Positions 14,373 to 21,985 of a stretch of 33,886 bases of DNA are shown one piece after another (positions within the stretch are counted from its first letter, which is position 1; each line of letters opens with the position of its first letter). This DNA comes from a virus. Under the pieces are notes generated by a model. That model saw only the letters and a list, made by a program, of their open reading frames with translations, was not told the DNA's origin and did no database searches. The DNA lies in IMG/VR virus record IMGVR_UViG_3300007735_000644, positions 1-33,886 of that record, one strand, 5' to 3'. The position numbers and the translations under genes were made by a program.

Positions 14373-14864
14373 TCAGGCTCCAAATGTACGAGTTGCTTTG
14401 GTTATACGGTCTATTTGTGCTTGTATTTTCTCTGCACGACCTGGCCAATGAATATACTCTTTCTGCGGATTCTTCATCAGATTAGTGAGCAGAGGAAGAA
14501 TCATCCCCTCAACTTCTAAAAGTTTAGCCTTGCACTCGTCACGAACGGCGTTGGCTCGCTCTTCAACTTCGTCCAACACCGCACTCAAACTCTCCCCTTG
14601 TGCCTGTACCGAAGCATTGAGTTCCCCCAACTCCATGTTCAGCACGCGGTCAACTTTTTCTTCCACTCGGGCTAGATGCGAAGAAGACGCAGGCTTCAAC
14701 GCAACTATTTTTGCATCCAAATCATTCAATTTGGCTTGGAGTGCAGAAATAGTATCACCCGACACCGTTGGTTGCGGTGGTGGCGGTTGGACGATTGGTG
14801 TTAGCCCTGCTAACTCTTCTTCGTCAACTGCTGTAAATCCGAAATCAAATTCGGTGTCGGACAT
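14373..14864 (-). CDS. Coiled-coil protein with MKNP..YIHWP C-terminal motif
   Basis: 163 aa, GGAGACAG before the ATG. An acidic N-terminus (MSDTEFDFGFTAVDEEELAG) is followed by a proline-rich spacer (PPPPQP) and a long coiled coil from about residue 38 to 130. The C-terminal block MKNPQKEYIHWPGRAEKIQA resembles a conserved T4-like marine phage protein of unknown function. The next gene starts 2 bases beyond its stop, so the two are probably co-translated. Confidence 0.8.
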   Translation of the reverse strand: MSDTEFDFGFTAVDEEELAGLTPIVQPPPPQPTVSGDTISALQAKLNDLDAKIVALKPASSSHLARVEEKVDRVLNMELGELNASVQAQGESLSAVLDEVEERANAVRDECKAKLLEVEGMILPLLTNLMKNPQKEYIHWPGRAEKIQAQIDRITKATRTFGA

Positions 14865-14890
14865 TTATCTGTCTCCGAACCAAAAATTGA

Positions 14891-15391
14891 TTACGATAGT
14901 CTCCACACGCCTGTAGCACCGGTAGCAACTGCAAAGTAAAGATTTGCAGTGAATCCACCGTTGACTACGGTTCCTGTGTTGAATCCAAGAGTGTTGCCTG
15001 CAACTCCAGCAGAGGTTGTGACTGTAACATCGCTACCATCACGAATAAACTTCTTGAGATACAGACCAACAGTTTGTCCTGCTCCGAATCCAGAAACAGT
15101 AATTCCATTTGGACGGGTCAATCCTGCTGGATTCTGTAGAACAGCAGTCAGAGATCCATGAACACTGCCTCGGGCATTCAGAGTAATGCCGCTTGTTCCG
15201 AAAGGTGGGAAACCTGAACCGGTGGTTAGACCAGTGATTCCGAATCCATACTTTCTTGCTTGATCTTCAATAACATGAGCACCAGTAAATCCGCTCATGG
15301 CTGTGATTCCGTAAGTTGCAGCCAGAGCAGATAGAATGCTGCCCAATTTTTCTGCTTTTGCTAGTTCTACTGATCCTGCGGTAAATGCCAT
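14891..15391 (-). CDS. Glycine/threonine-rich putative virion protein
   Basis: 166 aa with AAAGGATA upstream. Nearly free of Cys and rich in Gly, Thr, Ala and Val with alternating hydrophobic pattern (GITVSGFGAGQTVGLYLKKF, VTVTTSAGVAGNTLGFNTG), which suggests a beta-sandwich structural protein such as a decoration, neck or fibre component. It has its own late promoter at 15436-15443. The family is not recognised and the structural role is a guess from composition. Confidence 0.75.
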   Translation of the reverse strand: MAFTAGSVELAKAEKLGSILSALAATYGITAMSGFTGAHVIEDQARKYGFGITGLTTGSGFPPFGTSGITLNARGSVHGSLTAVLQNPAGLTRPNGITVSGFGAGQTVGLYLKKFIRDGSDVTVTTSAGVAGNTLGFNTGTVVNGGFTANLYFAVATGATGVWRLS

Positions 15392-15435
15392 CGGTATATC
15401 CTTTCGAATGGGGGAGAGTAAATGGCTTGTCCTCT

Positions 15436-15443
15436 TATTTATT
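15436..15443 (-). promoter_or_regulatory. T4-type late promoter (AATAAATA)
   Basis: Minus-strand AATAAATA about 45 bases before the ATG at 15391, in the only gap between 14.9 and 17.7 kb longer than 80 bases. Confidence 0.65.
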
Positions 15444-15482
15444 CATTTCTAAAGTGCCGTGTAGTGAACTCAATATTTGATT

Positions 15483-16421
15483 TTAAAGTCTTTGGACAGG
15501 CTTGGGTCTGCTCAAAGACGCACCATACGCTTGAAGCCCTGCTGCTACAGCGTTGCGTCCCCTCTGTGTCTTGGACGCTTCCGCAGCAATAGCCACGCAC
15601 TCGTCGTAAATATTTTTGTTTTTCACCACCAACACTGTATCGGTGCTTGGGCCACCCATCTCGCTAAAGTGGCGATCACCCTGTGGGAAATCGTATGACT
15701 TTAGCCCTATGGACGCACCTACCCGTTGGGCTAGCCCACCGTAGATGCGACCACGAGCAGCCTTGGCATCCTGTTTGCGACCAAACAGCAGCCCACCAAA
15801 GTCCGAGCGTTTGGTAAATGCCTTGGCAATCTCTATAACTGTTCCAAACACCCCAATGGACTGGCGTGGGTTCAAGTCGCCCATGTCGTTGTCCACGAAA
15901 TCGTTGCTGGTGTCCCATTCACCCATAGACTCGTCTGACCAATAGTAGTCTCCATTTATCTCTTGCAGATGCACTGGAAACACGAGACGAGCAAAAGACA
16001 ACTCGTAGATGCGTTTCCCGTCTGCTGTCAGGAGTGGGCGTATTTCGCTGCCTTTATTTTCACCCCACACAAATGCGTGACCAAACGACACACGGAAAAC
16101 ATTGGCTTGTATTTGGTGAAGTGAGCGACCGTCTAGTTTGGGCAGCACCTTTTCCTGCACCCATCGGTTCATTTGTTTTCCGCTTCGCACAGGCACACCG
16201 TATCCGCCATAGTATCTTGTGTTTCCGCTGTTGCTGCGGTCAATATCTGAACTTATGTCTGAATCCAAGCCTTCGTTGCGGCTGATTGCAAAGTAGTTGT
16301 GGTGCATCAGGTCTGCGTATCTGCCTATGCTGCCCCACGAGACAGGATGAAGTCGTTTTGCCCACGGTGCGGGGCGATTGAACGCTTCGGTGAGATACGA
16401 TTTGAACTGGAGTTGGCTCAT
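15483..16421 (-). CDS. Capsid-targeting-like protein, unknown cargo domain (312 aa)
   Basis: The start overlaps the upstream stop (ATGA). The N-terminus has LQFKSYLTEAFN, matching [FY]-x-x-[FY]-[LI]-x-E with the same spacing as the T4 leader YQEFIAE. The ~300-residue cargo is globular, with VFRVSFGHAFVWGENKGSE, a YELSFARLVFPVHL stretch, and conserved-looking aromatic and Asp-rich parts (DYYWSDESMGEWDTSNDF). I do not recognise a family. Together with the next two genes it forms a translationally coupled trio of putative packaged proteins. Confidence 0.8.
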   Translation of the reverse strand: MSQLQFKSYLTEAFNRPAPWAKRLHPVSWGSIGRYADLMHHNYFAISRNEGLDSDISSDIDRSNSGNTRYYGGYGVPVRSGKQMNRWVQEKVLPKLDGRSLHQIQANVFRVSFGHAFVWGENKGSEIRPLLTADGKRIYELSFARLVFPVHLQEINGDYYWSDESMGEWDTSNDFVDNDMGDLNPRQSIGVFGTVIEIAKAFTKRSDFGGLLFGRKQDAKAARGRIYGGLAQRVGASIGLKSYDFPQGDRHFSEMGGPSTDTVLVVKNKNIYDECVAIAAEASKTQRGRNAVAAGLQAYGASLSRPKPVQRL

Positions 16422-16927
16422 TGTGCAATTCGCTCCAGTTCAAACACTTCAATGCCGCGTGTTCCGCCTGCTGCCATTCGTGTCTTGGCTAAACGGTATC
16501 CATGTTTGGCTGCGTATCGTCGGATGAGAGAATGATACAGTTTTACACGAGAACCTGAACGATACGAAAGAGTTTTGGCTTCTACTTCTGCTTTTTGTGC
16601 GTAGAACGAAATACTTTTTGGATTGTATTTTTTCACGAATCGCTTGAATGCGTCCATCACGCTCGCAAACACTCGACCCGCTTGCCCTTCACCTGTGAGA
16701 GCAGTTGACCCGCCTCGTGTGAAATCCATGTCCCATCCCTCTTGGTCTGGCTGGATGTATCCAAAGTTCACAACCATATAGTCGTCTATCCGCCCAAATT
16801 GGTCATTCCGTCCGTCATCACGAATTTTGTAACTGTACGACGCAGATGTGTTGTCCTCCTCCACTTTGAAAATGGGGAACGGTTGGTCATACAGTTCAGT
16901 CAGATATTGGCGGAAATCGTTGTGCAT
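16418..16927 (-). CDS. Capsid-targeting-like protein, unknown cargo domain (169 aa)
   Basis: The ATG shares one base with the upstream stop (TAATG). N-terminus MHNDFRQYLTELYD: F-x-x-Y-L-x-E, again the T4 internal-protein spacing. The cargo has the blocks GRIDDYMVVNFGYIQPD, RVFASVMDAFKRFVKKYNPK, SISFYAQKAE and SRVKLYHSLIRRYAAKHGYR, which suggest an alpha/beta fold; I recall similar unnamed phage proteins but no function. Stop overlaps the next start. Confidence 0.8.
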   Translation of the reverse strand: MHNDFRQYLTELYDQPFPIFKVEEDNTSASYSYKIRDDGRNDQFGRIDDYMVVNFGYIQPDQEGWDMDFTRGGSTALTGEGQAGRVFASVMDAFKRFVKKYNPKSISFYAQKAEVEAKTLSYRSGSRVKLYHSLIRRYAAKHGYRLAKTRMAAGGTRGIEVFELERIAQ

Positions 16928-17679
16928 TAGGAGTTCAGATAACGGGTTATTTCTGCACCACGCAGATAGTGGAACTTTTGTTGGTTACGCACCAAGCCCA
17001 CTTCAATGATTTCTACTCTCCATCCCAAATCTGCTAAATCTGGACGCACGGCTAACATTTCACGGAGTGCTCCCTTGATGGAGTCTCGGCTGATGCCTTC
17101 AAGCGATGGGGTTCCGCTGCCACCGCTGTATACTTTGAGCCAGCCCTTCATGTACGCAACCCTCTGCACTTCATAAGCCAAATCCATGTCTTCGGATTTG
17201 ATTCTAGCCTCTACCACTTCAGGAGTATACTGCAATTCGTCGCTTCCGTCCTCTGTCCAGTATCCAATTCCGCGTGAGGTATAGTATTGTGCTTCACGCA
17301 GCAGCCCCTCGTGCATTTCGCTCTTGCTGATGCCGAAGCGAGACGGATTCATTACCAGTTGTGTTACATGGTAGCCGTTCTTGTGCAGGAATGTGTAGTT
17401 TTCCATTTTGGGATGCCACCAGCCTGCAACGCTGGCTTTATTTCCCCACGGATACGGAGGACGCTTGTTGCGTTCGGCTCGCTCTCGTGCACGAATCCGC
17501 TTCATTACCTCCGCAGCAGCCTTACGCATAGCCGGACTCTTGGGTGTGCGGTCGTGTCGCACATGCCGACGCAGACGCTCTTCTGCGGTTTCCGACTCTA
17601 GTGGTTCAAAAGCATTAGGGTTGTCGTAGATGCCTAGACGCTCGTGGAGATTGCGGATGAATTGGAAATAGTTTTTCAT
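16927..17679 (-). CDS. Capsid-targeting-like protein, unknown cargo domain (250 aa)
   Basis: N-terminus MKNYFQFIRNLHERLG, a slightly longer form of the targeting motif ending in LHE. Residues 25-80 are arginine-rich (RLRRHVRHDRTPKSPAMRKA), so nucleic-acid contact is possible. The C-terminal half (VVEARIKSEDMDLAYEVQRV, DLADLGWRVEIIEVGLV) is alpha/beta. No family recognised. The ATG follows the preceding stop by 14 bases with only a weak AGG. Confidence 0.75.
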   Translation of the reverse strand: MKNYFQFIRNLHERLGIYDNPNAFEPLESETAEERLRRHVRHDRTPKSPAMRKAAAEVMKRIRARERAERNKRPPYPWGNKASVAGWWHPKMENYTFLHKNGYHVTQLVMNPSRFGISKSEMHEGLLREAQYYTSRGIGYWTEDGSDELQYTPEVVEARIKSEDMDLAYEVQRVAYMKGWLKVYSGGSGTPSLEGISRDSIKGALREMLAVRPDLADLGWRVEIIEVGLVRNQQKFHYLRGAEITRYLNS

Positions 17680-17693
17680 TTTATGAACCTGTT

Positions 17694-18539
17694 TTATATT
17701 CTGATATCAAATCTGAATGCAATAGATGTAACTCCCTTTCTTGCTTTACCTCTAGCATCAATTTTGATACTTCTTGCCAACTGACTAATATATCTGTCGT
17801 TTATTTCTACCATTTTTTTTGGACTCAACACATAGTTAGCAGTTGCATAACTGTCTTTTCCAAATAGCCCTGCACCCGTAAGTGTTTGCTCAATTAGGCT
17901 CTCTTTTATTTCTGGGTTGTTCTCCAAAAAATGCAACATTGACCCTACAAGTTCTGGACGAGCGTTTTTTTTCCACAGTTCATAATTTTTATCCCGTTTC
18001 ACCACACCATTCTTTAGAAACTCAGATATGAGTGCTGGGCGTTCACGCTTTACCTTTGCAATATTTTTTGGGTCAAGCAATTTCGTTGGAGTTTCCTCCA
18101 CATCCTCTATCAAATTTTCTAATTCTTTTTTTTGTGTAACAGACAGTTTGCATCCCTTTACCGCAGAGCGTAAAAGTTTTGCTGTTGTGGTTCCCTCTGC
18201 TGAAGACAACTGTACTGCTCCTTCCATCTTCACGCTACATTTTATTGGATTTCTGCCTTCCATGAACATTACATCTGTTTTTGGTTCTGGAACACCCGCA
18301 GGCAGAGTCATCTGTATTTCGTCAGAGTGTTTCGCAGTTTTTAGAATTTCTTTTCCAAACTTTTCAATGACCTGACTCACAGCGTCTTTTGCTTGTACAG
18401 ATATTCGTGCTCCGTAAGGCTTTATCTTTTCGTTTCTTTCTTTCATTTGCCGTTCAGTCATTCCACTTTGTAGCAAAGAATAATAGACAATAGCCCATTC
18501 TAATTCAACACCACCACCAAGATTGCTCTCTTTTGCCAT
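17694..18539 (-). CDS. Possible PD-(D/E)XK-type nuclease
   Basis: 281 aa, with a late promoter (18557-18563) and GGAG before the ATG. Around residues 86-115 the sequence PEPKTDVMFMEGRNPIKCSV followed by KMEGAVQLSSAEG resembles a restriction-type core, D...(x)-[ES]-x-K-x...QL, seen in putative phage endonucleases. The rest is helical and lysine-rich. If this is a nuclease, host DNA degradation or packaging-related cutting are options. The motif is weak, so the assignment is tentative. No targeting peptide. Confidence 0.65.
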   Translation of the reverse strand: MAKESNLGGGVELEWAIVYYSLLQSGMTERQMKERNEKIKPYGARISVQAKDAVSQVIEKFGKEILKTAKHSDEIQMTLPAGVPEPKTDVMFMEGRNPIKCSVKMEGAVQLSSAEGTTTAKLLRSAVKGCKLSVTQKKELENLIEDVEETPTKLLDPKNIAKVKRERPALISEFLKNGVVKRDKNYELWKKNARPELVGSMLHFLENNPEIKESLIEQTLTGAGLFGKDSYATANYVLSPKKMVEINDRYISQLARSIKIDARGKARKGVTSIAFRFDIRI

Positions 18540-18556
18540 ATATGATCTCCTGTCAG

Positions 18557-18563
18557 TATTTAG
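18557..18563 (-). promoter_or_regulatory. T4-type late promoter (CTAAATA)
   Basis: Minus-strand CTAAATA directly after a terminator and 17 bases before the ATG at 18539, with GGAG between. Same terminator-promoter order as at the left end of the window. Confidence 0.8.
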
Positions 18564-18566
18564 CCC

Positions 18567-18594
18567 AAAGAAAAAGGCAGGGGGTTAGCCTGCC
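18567..18594 (-). terminator. Rho-independent terminator
   Basis: On the minus strand GGCAGG / CCTGCC (6 bp, 7-base loop) followed by TTTTTCTTT. It separates 18629-19039 from the nuclease-like gene. Confidence 0.8.
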
Positions 18595-18628
18595 GTTTTC
18601 TGTTTGAGTTTTTTGGGGTGTTAGTGGA

Positions 18629-19039
18629 TCAAGGGTTGGGGTACTTTATTATTTTCCCACTTTGTATTTTTTTATCGTAGGCTGCTCTCTTTGCAGTTCC
18701 TTTCTTTGGAATTAGTGTACGACCCCCGCCCTTACGGTACAAGTACTTTCTGCTTGACTGCTCTCGGTTATGTCTATCTACAATTTTATCAGATTTTTCG
18801 CCCTGACCTTTTGACGCATAATCCCACTCCTTTTTGGACAGTTCACTCTTTCGTCCAGCAGTTACCGCATCCTCCACCAACGCTTGTGGGTCAAGGTCTA
18901 GTTCTTCGCAGAGAGCAAGAATCACGGCTTCAAGAGCAGCAGTGTATTCCATAGCCTCGGCTAGAGCGGCTTGTGGGTTTTGAACGCGGGCAATACTCTC
19001 GTTGAGCGAACGGAAGGTGTCGGTGTTGAATCGGGACAT
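18629..19039 (-). CDS. Capsid-targeting-like protein, paralogue of 445-903
   Basis: 136 aa with AAGGAG upstream. The first ~57 residues (TFRSLNESIARVQNPQAAL, ALCEELDLDP) nearly equal those of 445-903, while the C-terminal part (SELSKKEWDYASKGQGEKSD, then a basic tail) is unrelated. LNE is a possible prohead protease site. The identical leader on different tails indicates exchange at the module border. Bounded by a late promoter and a terminator. Confidence 0.85.
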   Translation of the reverse strand: MSRFNTDTFRSLNESIARVQNPQAALAEAMEYTAALEAVILALCEELDLDPQALVEDAVTAGRKSELSKKEWDYASKGQGEKSDKIVDRHNREQSSRKYLYRKGGGRTLIPKKGTAKRAAYDKKIQSGKIIKYPNP

Positions 19040-19060
19040 GATGCTAATCTCCTTGTGTAT

Positions 19061-19067
19061 TATTTAC
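19061..19067 (-). promoter_or_regulatory. T4-type late promoter (GTAAATA) built on the upstream stop codon
   Basis: The TAA stop of 19064-19855 is part of GTAAATA, 21 bases before the ATG at 19039. Confidence 0.6.
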
Positions 19068-19855
19068 TTGTTCTTTTTGGCTTCTGCTTCCTGACGCTTT
19101 TTCATGGCTTGGTAGTTCTTTTCTACCTGTGCAGCAGAGACTTCACGATTGGTCTTGAAGCCCTTGCCCTTGACCCAATTCTTGGAGGCTTGAAAGAAAT
19201 CCACCTCGTCAATGATACGCTCGCTCAATTCCTGTGACTCTTTGACTGCCCGCTTCACAAGTTTGCCGCCCTTGCCGTACAGACGGCGGCTCATCTCTTC
19301 CTTGCGTTGGGTGGCGTATGTCTTGTCCTGTGCGGATAGTGCTGTGTTGTATCGCTTGCTTGCCTTTCCTATTTTCTTCACTCTTTCAGCCTTGGTTTTT
19401 GAGGTGGCAAACGCTGAACCTGTTGCTCGCATATAGCGTTTACCTTCAGCGTCGGTTCGGGCTTCCGCTCGCTTCATCTTGCCCAACATCTCACGCTCAC
19501 GAGCAGGAGTTTGGAAGTCTTCGTCTAATCCCAAGTCTCGTAAGTATATGTGGCGTGCCTTTGCCCCTTCGTGTTCACGCTTGGCTTTGGCAAAGCCTGT
19601 GAGTTTCTTGCCGCCTTTGGTGGCGTAGGCACGGGTGATAGCCAGAGACGCACGATCAGCCAGTGCACGCGACTTTTCGTTGCGTAGTCCTCCTGCCATG
19701 CCTGTCTTTACCGCACGGTTCAGCACTTCCATACGCTTGGGGGTGACTTCTTCCTCTACCTCTCGTGGTTGCCCGTTCACCACGCCACGGATGGCATCGG
19801 TGAGTGCAGGGTATTCGTCGCGGGAGAACGGGTTGTACGGCTGTCGTGGGTTCAT
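19064..19855 (-). CDS. Basic mosaic protein sharing modules with 4265-5974
   Basis: 263 aa; the ATG overlaps the upstream stop (ATGA). Very rich in Lys, Arg and Ala. It shares DEDFQTPAREREMLGKMKRA and RRLYGKGGKLVKRAVKE with the large gene 4265-5974. Possible [LI]-x-E cut sites are LDEDFQTP and IIDEVDFF. Residues 1-40 (NPFSRDEYPALTDAIRGVV) do not match the short targeting motif. I infer a head-internal, perhaps DNA-binding, protein. No enzyme signature. Confidence 0.75.
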   Translation of the reverse strand: MNPRQPYNPFSRDEYPALTDAIRGVVNGQPREVEEEVTPKRMEVLNRAVKTGMAGGLRNEKSRALADRASLAITRAYATKGGKKLTGFAKAKREHEGAKARHIYLRDLGLDEDFQTPAREREMLGKMKRAEARTDAEGKRYMRATGSAFATSKTKAERVKKIGKASKRYNTALSAQDKTYATQRKEEMSRRLYGKGGKLVKRAVKESQELSERIIDEVDFFQASKNWVKGKGFKTNREVSAAQVEKNYQAMKKRQEAEAKKNK

Positions 19856-20022
19856 GGGTTTTCCTTTTTTGATTTGAGTAGTTTGCCTATCTCACGGTGT
19901 AAACGCTTGTGTGCCCGTTCCCCCCGCTTGCCCGGATATTCCTTCAGGTCTGCTGCATTGGCAGCACGAACAGCGGCAAGTGCGTTGCGGGCTTCAGCAA
20001 AGAATTGGTGGGGGTCTTTCAT
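19852..20022 (-). CDS. Small basic protein, leaderless late gene
   Basis: 56 aa: MKDPHQFFAEARNALAAVRA, then a basic helix (YPGKRGERAHKRLHREIGKL) and KSKKENP. The ATG lies exactly 5 bases after the late promoter CTAAATA and has no Shine-Dalgarno, so the mRNA probably starts at the ATG. The stop overlaps the next start (ATGA). Function unknown. Confidence 0.7.
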   Translation of the reverse strand: MKDPHQFFAEARNALAAVRAANAADLKEYPGKRGERAHKRLHREIGKLLKSKKENP

Positions 20023-20026
20023 AGCA

Positions 20027-20572
20027 TTATTTAGGACGGATCAGAGTCACACTCCCGTCACGCCACTCACCGCTTGCAACGGCTCCACCCTCCAACCCGT
20101 CCCATTGCTGCCGAGCGTCACGGATAGCGATACGGGTGCTGCTCTCTATCCACCATCCCCCGCTGTTCGCACTCCACCAGTAGTGCCCCTTGAAGTGGTA
20201 CATGTACTGGGGGTCGGTTGCGTCAGGTACGAATGCGTGGTACGGATTCCGGCCCTGCCCACCGTAGCCGCTGCTTGTGACCTTTGGTGGTTCGGCTAGC
20301 ACCCATGCGGTGGTTACAGGGGTGTGGCGCAACCGGGTCGCACGAGCAACCACGGTTTCCATGAATGCAGTTAATTTGCTTGCGAGCCGCTCCCCCTCTG
20401 TGCTGTTCCGTCCTGTGCGGGGGCTGTGACGAGCAACACCTTCACCTAGTTTTCGCTTGCGTTTGCCTTGGCAATGTGCCCGTTGGGAAAAGCCTTTGGG
20501 ATGACTACAATCTATGGAGCGTTTATATTTCTCTGACCACGATTCAGAGGTGTAGTGGGAAAAGCCTTTCAT
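20027..20572 (-). CDS. Protein of unknown function with CSHPKGFSQRAHC motif
   Basis: 181 aa. The N-terminal segment SIDCSHPKGFSQRAHCQGKR, with Cys and His that could bind metal, is a short module I recall from several marine phage proteins. The C-terminal half is Trp/Tyr-rich (MYHFKGHYWWSANSGGWWIE). GGAG lies 11 bases before the ATG, 4 bases after the upstream stop. The last codons (CCT AAA TAA) contain the late promoter of the next gene. No known function. Confidence 0.75.
   Translation of the reverse strand: MKGFSHYTSESWSEKYKRSIDCSHPKGFSQRAHCQGKRKRKLGEGVARHSPRTGRNSTEGERLASKLTAFMETVVARATRLRHTPVTTAWVLAEPPKVTSSGYGGQGRNPYHAFVPDATDPQYMYHFKGHYWWSANSGGWWIESSTRIAIRDARQQWDGLEGGAVASGEWRDGSVTLIRPK
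20028..20034 (-). promoter_or_regulatory. T4-type late promoter (CTAAATA) at leaderless spacing
   Basis: It overlaps the last codons and stop of 20027-20572 and ends 5 bases before the ATG at 20022. The start codon therefore falls at the expected transcription start. Confidence 0.75.
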
Positions 20573-20576
20573 AAAT

Positions 20577-20936
20577 TTATCCGCTCCAACCTTTTAAATC
20601 AGAGTCGTTTTGAGCCATGTCTTTTGCGTCTTGCAGAGTCAACGGCCCATTGAACTCCATGCCCATGAGTGAGTCGGTTAATTCGTATCGCCATATCCAC
20701 CCCTTGGGATTGTTTCTGTCCCAATCTGGATACTTGTTTTGGGTTATGGTGAATCGTCCGTCTGTGCTTTTCCATACGCCTGCAACAGTGGTTCCCTCGT
20801 TGGGTCTGCTTGCACGATACACCCGTTTCCATTGGAGCGGCTTACCTGGCTTGCCCACTACTAGTCTGCCTCGTGGTGCAGGTTTGTAGGGATTGGTGTG
20901 TTTGGCTTCTGAAATGAACAGAGAAAATCGTTTCAT
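20577..20936 (-). CDS. Capsid-targeting-like protein, small cargo (119 aa)
   Basis: The start is the ATG at 20936, because MKRFSLFISEAKHTN fits the targeting motif F-x-x-F-I-x-E with exactly the T4 spacing. A GTG 75 bases upstream extends the frame but adds no recognisable sequence. The cargo is small, Trp-rich and beta-like (GTTVAGVWKSTDGRFTITQN, GWIWRYELTDSLMGMEF). The start codon lies inside a 28-base inverted repeat. No Shine-Dalgarno is seen. Confidence 0.75.
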   Translation of the reverse strand: MKRFSLFISEAKHTNPYKPAPRGRLVVGKPGKPLQWKRVYRASRPNEGTTVAGVWKSTDGRFTITQNKYPDWDRNNPKGWIWRYELTDSLMGMEFNGPLTLQDAKDMAQNDSDLKGWSG

Positions 20937-20956
20937 ATGAAAATATGTATGAAACG
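20929..20956. repeat. Inverted repeat covering a start codon
   Basis: CGTTTCATA and TATGAAACG form 9-base arms separated by 10 bases. The left arm contains the ATG of the gene 20577-20936. It could be a regulator site or an RNA hairpin that controls translation. It lies next to a 120-base gap (20957-21076) with no other clear signal. Confidence 0.5.
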
Positions 20957-21076
20957 GCTGCCGTGGCTTGGAAACCGCGATTTGTGGGAATATTTGAGAA
21001 TATTGCCACACTTTACCCCACTTCCCCCCACATTTCGGAATGTCTGAAATAATGGGGTTGTGCGTGTTACACCGTT

Positions 21077-21364
21077 CTATTGTGCACCGTATTTTTTACC
21101 ACGCAGGCTTGCCGCACGGTCTAGTGTGTTGTGCGTGGACTTGGGCTGTCCCCGCTTCATTTTATTCATTAGTTGAGTAAATTCACTCCCCGGCCCTTTG
21201 GTAGCGTCCACCCCCATCGTGCACACACTCACGCCACGACGCACACATTTCTTCCTCTTACATTTGGGACACGCGGCTGCTAGCGGGGTGTCGCGTTGGG
21301 CGATGGGCAGCACGGTTTCCCACTGCCCCTTGCACTTTTCACAAGAGTATTCATATACAGGCAT
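21077..21364 (-). CDS. FmdB-like zinc-ribbon protein
   Basis: 95 aa from the ATG at 21364, with GGAGGA upstream. The N-terminal half PVYEYSCEKCKGQWETVLPI and ACPKCKRKKC holds two CxxC knuckles (Cys8/11, Cys32/35), the pattern of FmdB-type zinc ribbons. The C-terminal half is basic (LMNKMKRGQPKSTH). FmdB family proteins are small putative regulators of unknown mechanism. It follows the zincin gene by 20 bases and is probably in the same transcript. Confidence 0.75.
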   Translation of the reverse strand: MPVYEYSCEKCKGQWETVLPIAQRDTPLAAACPKCKRKKCVRRGVSVCTMGVDATKGPGSEFTQLMNKMKRGQPKSTHNTLDRAASLRGKKYGAQ

Positions 21365-21384
21365 AACCAAATCCTCCACCGTAT

Positions 21385-21822
21385 CTAGACTGTGCCTGCC
21401 TTGAGTTTCCGCAGGTAATTCTTTTTTTCACGCAGGAGTACACGGCGAGGCATGGGCAACTTGAATTCCCTACAGATTTCCAGTGCTTCTCGCTCGGTGG
21501 CTTCCTCTAGCGTGTAGTAGTCTTTCTCGTGGAATAGGGGGTCATCACGCATCCACTGGAGAAAGTGGGCGTATTCGTGGGCGAGACTGAACAGCCACTC
21601 GGAAGTACGGCGACCTCCAGTGGCTACCTTGAGAGCACCACGAGCAGCAGCAGTACTCCTAGCCGTGTGGTCAGGCGGTTCAAATATGCCTTGGCAGCGT
21701 TCGCCGTCCAATGAATTTATTTGGTGTCCGCTACTTAAGACAAAACGAATGTTGCACTTGCGGCACTGGGAGCGGATGGTGCGGATGAAGTCTCGGACGC
21801 GGGGGTTCTTTAGGTACGCCAT
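21385..21822 (-). CDS. Zinc metallopeptidase-like protein (HEYAH)
   Basis: 145 aa from the ATG at 21822, preceded by GGAGGA; a TTG 15 bases upstream is ignored. SLAHEYAHFLQW carries the HExxH zincin motif (His82, Glu83, His86), and downstream acidic residues (LEEATEREALEI) could supply the third ligand. The N-terminal part has CRKC and another Cys (GERC), perhaps a second metal site. Short zincins of this kind occur in T4-like phages. It is transcribed divergently from the zincin-VWA gene, so both may be expressed together early. Confidence 0.75.
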   Translation of the reverse strand: MAYLKNPRVRDFIRTIRSQCRKCNIRFVLSSGHQINSLDGERCQGIFEPPDHTARSTAAARGALKVATGGRRTSEWLFSLAHEYAHFLQWMRDDPLFHEKDYYTLEEATEREALEICREFKLPMPRRVLLREKKNYLRKLKAGTV

Positions 21823-21849
21823 GCGGGAATCCTCCAAAGGTATGTTGGC

Positions 21850-21858
21850 AGTATACCA
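21850..21858 (-). promoter_or_regulatory. Host-type extended -10 promoter
   Basis: On the minus strand TGG-TATACT (TGn plus -10) with no good -35 at the usual distance, 27 bases before the ATG at 21822. An imperfect inverted repeat (AACCCTTT ATTTT AAAGGGGTT, about 21882-21904) lies behind it. Confidence 0.55.
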
Positions 21859-21951
21859 CGGGGAAAATGGAAGAAAAGTGTAAACCCTTTATTTTAAAGG
21901 GGTTATATGCGATATTATCGGACATTGGAATACTTTAATTGGAAATACCCC

Positions 21952-21979
21952 TTGCAAAGCCCTGTTTTTATGGTATTAT
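21952..21979 (+). promoter_or_regulatory. Host-type promoter at leaderless spacing (copy 1)
   Basis: TTGCAA, 16-base spacer ending TGG (extended -10), TATTAT, then 6 bases to the ATG at 21986. No Shine-Dalgarno. The same geometry recurs at 24405 and 27858. Confidence 0.8.
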
Positions 21980-21985
21980 TTGGGT

